Positions 18,883 to 30,800 of a DNA stretch of 64,000 nucleotides are shown here, one piece after another. This DNA is from Microbulbifer elongatus (GTDB lineage: Bacteria; Pseudomonadota; Gammaproteobacteria; Pseudomonadales; Cellvibrionaceae), in the NCBI RefSeq assembly GCF_021165935.1, contig NZ_CP088953.1:3884501-3948500 (forward strand), read 5' to 3'. Made by a program: the position numbers and the translations under genes. Under the pieces are notes generated by a model. That model was not told the origin of the DNA. It did no database searches and was given only the letters and a program-made list of their open reading frames with translations. Each line of letters opens with the position of its first letter. Position 1 is the first letter of the stretch.

Positions 18883-21800
18883 CACCGGACACCTCCCTGA
18901 TCTTCACTTCCGATCATGCGGTTAATACTGCGTTTGAACCCGTCCAGCACATTGCCACGCTCGGGCGGCGCACCACGGCGCCAGAAAATTTCGGTTTCGA
19001 TATTCAGCGGGTAGCAGCAATCCAGTGCCGCCCAATCCTCGGCGATGCGCGCCTTGATGGTCTCCAGTCGCGCTTCCACCAGTGCCGGATCTTCGTTCTC
19101 CGCCAGGTAGGACAGTCGCAACAGCGATGGAGCCTCTTCCAGGCGCTCCAGCAACAGCTCGGTGCGGGACTGCCACTGCGGACGCAGCTCGGTGGACCCC
19201 GGTTCGAACACCGCCTCTGCCAGATCCAGGCGCACTACCCGGTGCAGGCTGGTACCGAAGTTGAACTCGAGCACTTTGCCTCGGGTGGCACGCTGAACCC
19301 GCGGGTTTTCCGTGGTCAAGCGGTAACCGCTTGGCAGGCTGCGATCGTCCAGCTTCAGCACGAAGTTGGAACCGCGATCCGGATTTGGCACCGCCGCACA
19401 GGTAATGTGGAAGCGCCCGTGGGCATCGGCGGTCGCCTTGAGACCATTGGCGGTCACCACACGGGCCCCGGGTACACCACCCTCACCCGGATCCTGATAA
19501 CCGTTCAGGTTGGTATCGTCGAAGACCTTGCCGATGACATCGGTACAGTCAAAGGTCGGGTCCGGTACCACACGCACGGTGGCCGATGCCTCACCGGAGG
19601 TCTGCTGACCGGAAAGTTCGTTAAACATCCGTGCACGGTTGACGTACTCCCCTTCGCCCACACCGGAGCCCACCACCAGCAGTAGTTTCATGCTGTGCGT
19701 CTGCTCCGGCTCGGCACGCAGGTGCGGCCACTGCAACTGCAGTCCGTTCACCTGCGGCTCCACGGGCATCCCGTCCAGGTTTGCGGAACCAGCCACGTAC
19801 TTGAAGCCCGCAGGGAAATAATCCACCAGTTGCAGGTCGGTCAGAGGCACCGGCAGCGAGTTGCTGAAGGTGATGGTGTAGGGCACCAGCTGGCTGCGTG
19901 TCACATTCAACATGGCCGCGGTCTTGGTCAGTGCAAGTGCGCCTTCCAGTTGCGGGTCCAGTGCAATGTGGTTATTGAACAGCTGGCTACTACCGGGCTG
20001 ATTGGAATCGTCCAGATTCAGTCGCAGGTAGTAGTCCGTCTCGCTACTGCGGGCGTCGGCGTCGATCGGCGGAGGCAGAATCGACAGCTGCACCTCACAG
20101 TGATCCGGGGTACCCGGGATCATGTCTGCGGCGCTGCCGATACAGGCGGCCACATCAAAGCTGCCGGTGTCCACGCCAGTCTGCGGCGGAATGATCTGGG
20201 ACGGCCCGGACACATAGTCCTCATTCGGCACATCCACTTCGATCAGGTAATCCCCGTTGACCGCACAGGCCGCACTACTGAAGTTCACGTCGAACTTGTA
20301 GAAGCCACCGGTGAGGGTGACCTGATTCTGCTGCTTGGCATCGTCAAAACAGCTATCCGGCAGCGGCTGCCCACTGGATGCACCCAACATACGCACGCGC
20401 GCGCCGTTGACCGGTGCACGCAGCACGGAATCATAAATCACACCGTTGGGCGTAATCGGCAGATTCAGGTTCTGCGGGTTGGCCCCGGACTCCACATAGA
20501 TATTCTGAATCTGCTGCGGGCCGTTGGTGTAATCGGAGCTGGCGGTACCCAGTGACGCCGTGTTATCCCCTGCATTGGGGGCAAGATAGCGCAACTCATA
20601 GCTGGCACCGGCCATGTCCGCACCGTCCATATTCGGCACCAGGCCATCGAAAACGAAGTAGCCGTTGTCATCGCTCTGGACGGTTTCCAGCAGGGCATTG
20701 TTGAAGTACAGCTCCACGTTCCAGTTCACCAGCAGCTGCTCTTCCGCATCCGCCGTTTCACTGAAGTTGACATCGTGCCAGAGGTAACCGGAAAGGTTCG
20801 CAATCCCCGGGGTACCACCGATATCGATCGACACGGTGGCTTCGTTATACATTGCGGGATCATTCCACTTCACCTGCGCAGTGTTCACCACCGGGTACCC
20901 CATGGCCAGGTTTTCACCCAGCTTGGCTTCAAAGCGCAGGGTGATGGTTTCCTGGGGCTGCAGGCCTCCGTAATTGGTGCTGTAGTCCACGGTGATCAGC
21001 GGGCCATCGACCATTACGCCATCCGGCTGGCCGTTCAGACGTGCGGAATCTTCCACGTACGTCAGCACACCCTCACCGGCGACCAACAGATCGTCGTAGA
21101 TACTCACCAGGCTCGCGGGCACGGCGCTGATGTTGGTAACGCGGACGATGTATTCCAGCACCTTGCCGGACTCCGCCGCGCCGCCGCCAACAACCGCCAC
21201 TTCCTTGGTGATGGAAAGCTGCTGGGCATCACCGACCACCACCTCAGTGGGCTGGGCACCATTGCTGCTGTTGCCATCCGCATCGGTCAGGGTCAGCGGC
21301 AGTTCGAGACTGTACACATTGCCCTGGTTGCTGATGATGGTGCCGCGCTCGGTATCGGCGTTGACCATGACATCGAACACGATGGTGGCGGTTTGCGCGG
21401 TGGTCAGAACACCTTCACCTTCCGCTGGCAGCGGTGGAGTCAGGTCGTCTGTACTGATCGCGATACCGGAAATCAGCGGTGAATCTTCCCCATCATCCGC
21501 GACGGAAACACCATTGAGCATGGTACTGCCGGCAACGTAGGTCGTGTGTTCCGGCACCAGATCCACAAAGCGCGCCTCGGTGGCATCCTTACCGCCCATG
21601 TTGCTGACGGTAATGGTGTAGCGCAGCACGTCTTCCGGGTCGACGATACCGGCGGTCATGTTATCCACCACCAGCTCCACGGTTTTCTGTGCGCGGATCA
21701 GCGGCACATTACCGACGATATCGATGGTCGGATCGTCGGCGACTTCGGTGGTGGGGTCGTCGGACGGCTTCTCGTCCAACGGCATATTTTCGCCACCCGC

Positions 21801-24800
21801 ATCGACGCCCGCACCGGCACCGTTGGCGAAGCCCTGGTTGGAAATCACCGTGCCATCGTTGACGTCATTGATGGTGACATCAAAGGTAATCAATGCCGCC
21901 TGGGCACCAGACGCCGCCGGATCGGCCATCAGCTGACCGGCTTCCGCACCCGGAGACTGGATGATCAGGGTCTGCGCCAGTGGCGTACTGCCATCGATAT
22001 CGTCCAGAGCAACACCGTTCAGCGTGGTCGAACCGGCAACGTAGGTGGTATTGGCGGGCACCTGATCGCGCAGGGTCGCCTCTACCATGTTCTCGTTACC
22101 GATATTTTCTACCCGCAGGGTGTAGCGCAGGGTGTCGCCCGGCACCAGGCTGTCCGGTTCACCGGTCATGTCTTCGGAGATTTTTTCCACCTTGAAGACC
22201 GGGGCGGATTCGATGATGACCTGGGTGGGGTTTTCAGCGCCCGGCGCTTCCGGATCTGCCTCACCATCAATGTTTGGATCATCACTCACCGCCAACTGCT
22301 GGCCGTAAGCGAGCACCCGCGACTGATTGAGCACCGCAGTGCCGCTGTCGATCACCGCCGCCAATTGCACGTCGAAAGTTACGCGAACACTGTCACCGGT
22401 CTCTCCCTGTTGAGCGAGGCTGAGTCCGTCGATGCGCAGCAAGCCACTGGCCGCACCGCCGCCGGCTGCATCACTGTTATTCACAGCATCTACCGGGGTA
22501 TCGATGACCGTCAGGGTACCCGGGGTAAAGACCTGCTGTGTATTCAGCGTGCCGAGCGCATCCTCGATGGCAAATTCTGCCAGCGGAATTTCACTGACAT
22601 TGCTGACGGTAATGGTGTAGCGCAGAGTATCCCCGGGGCTCGCTTTCTCAGCGGGTGCCTCGCCGGTGGTGATATTTTCCACCTCTTTCAGCATCTTCAG
22701 GGTCGCACTCTGAGATACCAGAGCGTGCGCATCTTCGTGGTCGAGCACATCCGGGGTGCCATCGGTTGGCAGTGCGCCATAGGCGCGACGATTCTCGCGA
22801 TCATCACCCTGACTGAACCACTGTGCCGCCGCCACATTGACCAGGGTCTGGTCGCCAGCGGTGTCCTCGTCCAGCCACGCGCGATACTCGATCGACATAC
22901 GCTGGCTCGGCTCAATGGCCACACCTGTGGTGGTGATGGTCAGCGTGCACTCCTCAAATACGGACTGGAAGTCGGTATCTGCGGTAAGTGCGCGTACCAG
23001 GGTGTCGGTGTCCGCATCGAAAATCTGGATCGTATCCACTTCCGGCGGCCGGGCACACATACCGCCCTGCTCCACATCCGGCAACAGGTCGACCACAGTG
23101 GTATCCCAGGCGGCACTATCACCGATGTTATTGATGCTGAGGATAAACTCGCCGGCAATCCCCGCGTGCAGAATCTCCGGGCCGGATTTCTCCAAGGTAA
23201 GCTCAGGCTCGACCAGCGTCATTTCCGGCGAGGTATCCGCGAGCAGATCCAGATCGCCGTCAAATGTACTGAAGCGGTAACTGGCGGTATTGGTAAACGT
23301 CAGGCCGGCTACATTGGTTGCGGTGTCGAGCACCTCCACAATGAGTTCCAGCTCAATCTGCTCGCCGGCCGGGATATCAATCCCATCGACGCTATCCACA
23401 ATTTGCAGTTCGGTGTCGCTACCGATGTTTTCCGGTGTCCAGCTACCGGAGCCGCTGACTTTGTTCACCGAGATCAATCGCAAATCCGCGGCAGATGCCG
23501 TCAGATCGTCAATGACCTGCACTCCATACAGCGCGGTGTCCGCCGGAGTCGCGGGTACGGTGATCCGGTAAGCGAACTGCTCGCCAATGGCCGCCTCGGG
23601 CTGGGTGATCGCTTTATCCAGAGCAGCCGGCAGCGGGGTAGTCAGGGCGACGCTCACCGCCTCGTCGAGCCGGTAATCCTGCCGCTCCTCTGCCAGACCA
23701 TTGGTGGGAACCACGTTGTTATCGAAGGAGTAGTAAACCGGCAGGGTCACACCATTGCCCAGCGCAAGCCCGGCACCCAGGGTGTCGTCCGCGGTAACCG
23801 TGTACACCAGGCGCAGCGTTTCACCCACCGGAATGGTGTAGACGTCACTGTCGTCGAGATCCCAGAGCGCAACACCGGTGGTCGCATCAAAACTTGGCAT
23901 GCGTACCGGCAGACTGCCACTTCCCAGTAACTCGATACTTTGCGTGGTGACACCGCCACCGTTGCGCAGCCCCTCTGGCAGCAGATCCTGAATCTGCAGG
24001 TCGTAGGCTGGCGCCTCGCCGTTGTTGGTGATTTCGACCGTAAAGGTGGCCTCCTCACCCACGGTGATTTCCGCATCACCACCGATCGCGGTGGCAACGT
24101 CTACGCGACTGATGGCAAGCAGGGGCTGAATCGCTTCTACGGTCGCCTGCGCATTGATGGTGTTGGCCGGCCCCGAAGGCAGCGCATAATCCAGTGCGAC
24201 CGCGTTTTCCAGTGCCTGCCTGCTTGGTAATTGCGCCAGGACACTGCCATTTTGTACACGGACTTCGTAGACAATCTGCAGGGTATCGCTGGCGGCACTT
24301 GCCGGGTTGATTACGTCGCCCAGATTGAACGCAACCTCGGCACCATTCACCGTCGCTGCACTCGCCACCGAAGCGGTTTCATCCGTGCCGAAGAAGTCCG
24401 CACTGATCACGCTTTCAAATACCAGCCCAGTCGGCAGAGTATCGGTAATCACCACGTCGGGGTATGTACCTTTCTGCAGGGTCGCAGTCACGGCGAAGCG
24501 CGCGCGGTCACCCACGCGGACACTGCCGGTACCGTCGAAGGTATCGCTGAACAGCTGTTTATCCAGGCTGGTGTTGTCAGACAGGGTCACCGCGGCAGTG
24601 GCGCTACTGAAATAGTCGTTGAACGCGGGTGTTTCACTGCCGTCACGCTCCCAGTCGGAGTCACCGGCGACACTGGTCCAGCGCACTTCCGCGGCGTTAT
24701 TCAGAACCTGACCGGGGCGAGCGTCGTCCCGTACTACTGCCTGATAGTCCAGATTCAGGCTGTCGCCTGCAGCGATACTGGTCAGGTTCCACTGCAGGGT

Positions 24801-27800
24801 GAAACCACTGGCGGCATCACCGCTGATCACCGGCTCTCCGGCACTCGCCGAGCCGGCGACATATTCCAGCCCGGGGTCCAGTACATCGGTCACAACCAGG
24901 TCGTAGGCGGCGGCGGAATTTCCGTTCCCCACTTCGGTCATGCTCAGGCGGTAATCCAGCACGGTGCCCGCAGAAATATCCACCGGCGGAGCCAGTACTT
25001 CTTTCTGCAGCGCAACCTGCGGTTCGACGATGGTCAGCGGATCGGTGGCCGCACTGGTGTAGGTAACCCCACCGGTGCTGTAGCTGGCCTGGTTGATCAC
25101 ACTGTCTCCGGCATTACTATCGGCGCTGTTGGTCACCCGCAGCAGAAGCTCGATCTGCGCGGTCTGACCCGCCTGGAGTGTGCCGAGGTCGAAACTCAGG
25201 TCGGTGTCATTACCTGTATTCAGCAATGCACTGGCAGTGCCCCCGTTGATACTCAATGTGGCACTGACAAAATCGAACTGAGGTGCCAGAGAATCCGTCA
25301 GGGTGACGTCTGTACGGGCAATATTGTCTTCCGGGATAGTAATGCGGTAGCGCACCTCTTCACCGATGGCGGCGGTGGGTGCAGTGACCAGCACTTTTTC
25401 CGGCGGCATCGCGTTGCTGGGATTCTGCATCCACACAGACGCGACGGTGCCGTCGTTATATTGCTGGCCCGTTGCTCCTGGCAGCGACCAGTAGGTATCA
25501 ACACTGGCACTGTTGTTGAACAGTTCGCTGGTGCCAATATCCGCGTGGAAGCCGATGCTGTAATCCACCGTCAGACATTGGTCGGGCAACAGCGGTTCGT
25601 CGTCGTTCAGGGTCAGTGTAAAGCTGCCTCCGCTGACCGGTTGCCCGCTAAACGTAAATGCACTGGTGGCCGTACCATCAATGGCCACGGTGAAGACACT
25701 GGCATCCGACAATGCTGTCTCATCCAGTTGCGGGGCCAGCGTATCGGTGAGCTGCACATTGTACGCCGGGGCATCGCCCTGGTTACAGGACTGCAACTGG
25801 AACTGCATGGTGTCTGACGCCAGTACCACCAGGTACGGATCAACCTGTGTGCCACTGCCAGTGCGCCCACTCAGTGTGTCGGTTTTTACCAGTGGACTCA
25901 GCACCGGTTGGTGGACCGCAATCGAGGCAGTTGCCGCAGGCAGCGTTACGGTAGAGCCATCGTAGGCATCGAAGCTCAGTTCCGCCTGGTTGTTCAGGGG
26001 ACCGAGTACATCCTGATGCGCTAACACATCAGCCACCACACGGGCGCGATACACAATAGCGAAATCATTGTTGCTATCGTCACCATCCACGGCGTCCACG
26101 TCACCGAGGGCGAGTGTCAAAACCTGTCCCGCGCTGGCGTCACCGGCCAGACTGGTGGTAAGCGGGCCGTGAGTGAAGGCACCGGTATTCTCAAACGGTG
26201 CGCTGGTCTGTCCATTAACACTGACTAATTCGACAAACTCCAACCCGACGGGCAGCGTATCGGCAATGGCCACATTGGCCGTGACGCTTTCGTTCAGTGT
26301 CAGGGTCAGACGATAGTCCACGGTATCGCCCACGCGAAGCTGGGCATCGCTCGCATCGCTGCCATGCAGCACCCAACTGTCGGACTCAAACGCCTTGATC
26401 AGCGCGGTATTGTCTTCCGCGGCGGCGTCGGTGGTTTCGCTGGCCGTGAGGCAATAGTCGTTTGGCGCCGCCGGGCAGTCTGCACCGGTACGCTCGTAGT
26501 CACTGTTGGACGCAACGTCGTCCTGCAGGGAAGTCCAGTCCGCCGTGATCTCGTTGGTGAAGGGGCCACCGTTGGCCGCCACAGTCGCCCGATAGATCAG
26601 TACCAGCTGTTGACCGGCAGGCAGATCCAGGGAACCATCGGCGTTGCCGCGCCCCCAGATCAGAGTATTTTCGGTGCTGGTATCCGGCGTTGCTTCAAAT
26701 CCACCCACAGGGCTACCGCCGATGGTAACGGTCGGAGTAAAGCTGCTGTCCCAGTCCAGCTGCTCCGGCAGGCTGTCCACCAGATTTAGATCGTAGGCGG
26801 TGGCATTGCCGTTATTGGTCAGCGTTACCACGTATTCCAGCACCGCGCCGCGGGTCAGCTGCCCCGGGGTAATCTGGGTTACGTCTTTTGTGGCATCGAG
26901 CGCCGACTCCGTTACGGTGATCGCCGGTGTATCGGCAGTCTCTATGACCGTGGTAAGAGATTCGCCGTGCTGGTAGCGCAGTTCCGCACCGTTTTGCAGG
27001 CTGCTGCCCTCACCGCTATCGGTGCCAGTACTGGTGTCATTGTTGATCCGCGCAAAATAGGTGATAACGATCTGCGGGTTGATTGCACCTGCAGCTGGCA
27101 AATCACTTTCCGACTCGGTAAGCACGGTGCCGATATCCCACAGGATCACACCACTGGCGCCATCCGCCGGTGCCGGTGCGCGGAATGCGCTCTCACCCAG
27201 AGCCGTGTTGCCATCAATACTGACAATGCCGGTGAAGGTGTAACTTACATCGTAATTGCCATCGCGGGTCAGCACATAACTGGTACTGCCGCTGTCCAGC
27301 AGATCGCGCAGTTGTAGGTCGTGCGTAGTACCTTCCGGCAGGTCGATGGTGATCTGGAATTGCTTGTGCGCACCGATCTCCGGCAGCACACCCGGTGTCA
27401 GGTCCTGTTTATCCAGGGTGACAGGATCAAGATCGGCAGTGACCCGATTACTGTCGAGACTGTAATCGTTGACCGCGTCGGCACCGGTTTCCAGAGGTAG
27501 CTCACCAATACGCATACCGTCCGCTGCACCATTGGCACCGATCTGGCCGGTACGCGCCGAGCCACTGTTCTGATCAATGGGGTTCAGTGCGGTACTGCGT
27601 GTGGGCAGCGACGTCCATGCGGCGTGCGCTGTATTCTCCAGCTGCTGTTGGGGTTGCGCACTGTCGTCCACCCGCACCTGGAAGGTAAATTCGAGGGATT
27701 CACCAGGAAGCAGCGGGTTTTCCGGTTCCCAGACAAATACCGGCTGGTTCTCCCCGAACGCATCGGTATCCACCAGGGGAGGATCGGAGCCGGTCACGCT

Positions 27801-30800
27801 GCCGGCAATAAAGGTCATTTCGCTGTCGACCAGATCTTCCAGAATACGCAGGTTGTAAAGTGCAGCGGAGCCATTATTGGTTGCCTCGAGTGTGACGGTC
27901 ACTTCGTCACCGGCATCCCGAGGATCGGTCCAGCTTTTATCCAGTTGCAGCGCCGGCTCGGTGACCCGCACCGCCACGCTGCCAAAGCTGAGTTCGGTCT
28001 CATTCCCCATGGCATCGGCGTAGCGCAGATAGGCGGAATCACCGCTGCCATTTTCCAGCACAGTGCCACTATTGCCTTCGCCATTATTGTTGGAAGGAAT
28101 GTTATCCACACGGGCGATAAAACTGACCGGGAAACTGAACAGTGACTCGGAGCCCGGCGTGGTCAGCGTGACATCACCAAAATCCCAGGACACCTGGGTG
28201 CCACTGCACACCGGGGTAATAATCGGCACCGGACTGAGATCCGGGCGACGGAAGCCCGCTGCCGCATAGGGAGGGGCATTCAGATCGATTGCCGGAGCGT
28301 CGACACAGGTGAGACCGGTCGGCAAGGTATCGCTCACCACCAGTCCGCGCAGTTGTTGATAAGGCAGTTGACCGGTGAGGGTGTATTCAATTTCCTCACC
28401 GATTTTGACCGCCTGATAACCGCCAATCATTTCACCGAGAATCGTCTCGGACAGCGCAGTAATTTCTTTGGGCTCAACCGCCGGCGTAATAAAGGTAATC
28501 GACGCATCGGCGGGGCCGGCGCTGTACACCCGGGCACCGCCAATATCGCCATTTCCGCGCAGTTCTACGGTCTGGTTACCAAATTCATTGCGATCGCTCG
28601 CATCACCACCTTCGAGGGTGTCGTAATCGATCAGGTATCCGCTCTGCAGTGTCTGGTTGGGCGCGATCCGCTCATCCGGATTGACCTTGTAGTAAAGGTT
28701 TAGACTGCGATCATCTTCCGAACTACCCGTACCGCCATTCAGACGGCGTAGGCCATTGTTGGCCGCACTACCCACAGGCGCGCCGGTATCACTGTGTGAG
28801 TGGGAAAACACCAGGGTTGCATCCACACCGTCATTGGGTGTGTTCTCAATCAGGCTCAGGTGCTCGCCGTCTTCATCGATCAGCCCGTCGCCGTCGTTGT
28901 CAATACCATCGCTGGCGGGGTCCACTACAACCAGCAGGTCCGGCACGGTATCGGTTACCACAAAGTCGTAGGCCGGGGCATTGGGCTCGCCATTGGTCTC
29001 GTTGGCGTTGACTAGCCGCAGACGCACAATGTAGTCGCGGGATGTATCGGCACCGGTCAGGTTTTGCTGCCAGCCACCGGAACAGTCGCCGGTGGCCGTA
29101 TTGAAGCTGCCCGCTTCACAATAGGCTTTGGTTGGGGTGATTTCGGGCTCGGTCACCACCACATCGACACGGCGAATACGCTCCCAGGGGTAACCTACGA
29201 TATTGCTGCCAAAATCGAAGTACTCGTCCTCACCGGTATTTTCATTGTGGTAGGCCGCTTCGAAGCTGGAATTCAGGATGTTGTTGCGGTCAGCGCCCTG
29301 CACATTGGGTGCGTTGCGGTCATTGATGGCCTTGTTCTGTACCCGGGTGGTCGCGTTGACATGGAACCACTGGTCGATGGTGGTAATGTAATCATTGCGT
29401 CCGTCACTACCAGGCTGATTACCGCTGAAGTACCAGCCAAAAATCCCTTCGTCCAGTGGGCCCTTATTGGGCTGATTGGGTGTCGAGGTGGCACCGGCAA
29501 TCTGCAGGCCGGTTTGAGGTTCGGTATTGGAGATATACGCGAGCCCGTCTTCGACCTCATCCTCTACCAGAACCTTGCTCACACCAATAAACGAGAAGCC
29601 GCGGGACTTGAAGCCAAACCAGCCACCGGTCTGGATGCGATTGGTACATTCCTCACCAATCTGCACCAGCTCCCGCTGCTTGCGGGCAAAATTGGGGTAG
29701 CCGTCGGACATGGCACTATCCGGCAGTGCCGCATTTCGTGTTGCCGGACTGGCCTCGTTACATTCCCCCAGTGTGGGTATCACGCCATTCAGCGCAGAAA
29801 TATCGCCGCCGGTGGCACTCCAGGCTACCTGATCTTTCAGCAGGTTAAAGCCAATACCGCGGGACCAGTTGGCGTCCAGAGAATACAGATTGCCACGATC
29901 TACCTCGCCGTCGCTGCGCGCATTGTTCTGGCTGGCATTGCCCGGCTGCGGGAACCACAGGGGCTGATCATTGTTGATTGCCGTTGGGGTATTGGTGGTT
30001 GTGTAGCTCTGTACAGCCCGGTTATTGGTGTTACCACCGGAATTGCTCATGCTCACGGTGGGGTCAGCCAGGTCCAGGCTACCCACGGTCCAGATCTCAC
30101 CGATTGCATCCACACGGAAGGTGACATCGTCTTCTAAAATCCGCGCCGGGTCTGACGCCTTACGCACCTCGAAGTGGAACTCGACCGCATTACCAGCACC
30201 GGGGGCGAGTACACGATTCAGCGGGTTACTGTGATCCGCGTAGCAGCGGTAGACCGTGCCGGTGGTGGTCAGCGGCAAGTGCAGTTTGGTTGGATCCCCC
30301 GGTGGATTCACCACCCAGGTTTTATACGGGTTAGGCTGGGGTACCGGTGCGCCACTGACGTTTGTGATATCACACTGCCAATTGCCATTCTGCTCATCCA
30401 CCGTCACTACTTCGAGGGTGGGTCCAAAACTGATGAACACACTGGCATCACGGGCGTTTACCCCGCCGTTATTGGTGGCGCGCACACGCAGCGGTGTAGT
30501 CTGCTCCGGGTCATTGGTAACAATAAATGACTGATCGAGGATTTCGACATCGATGTCTTCCGGGTTGAACTCTATGCTTGTGCCAGCGGTATTATCCGCC
30601 GGACTGCTGCTGACACCGTTGCCGGTAAGGTCGTATTCCTGAACGCCCTGGGAGTTACACAGTGTTTTGAATTCCACCTCGAGAGTGTTCTGCAGGCTCG
30701 AGGAAAGTGCGGGCGGATCGGTGGGTTCCGGGCGCTGGAACAGGTCTACGCTGGAGCTCTCGGGAACCACATCCAGATCGGCAGCGCGGTCAAAGTGCTG

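Noticed and set aside
21546..23930. Long plus-strand frame inside the giant DUF11 gene (and similar ones at 15043-16539 and 24231-25817)
   Set aside because: All lie opposite the DUF11 and OmpA-family genes and have the antisense composition of those genes.
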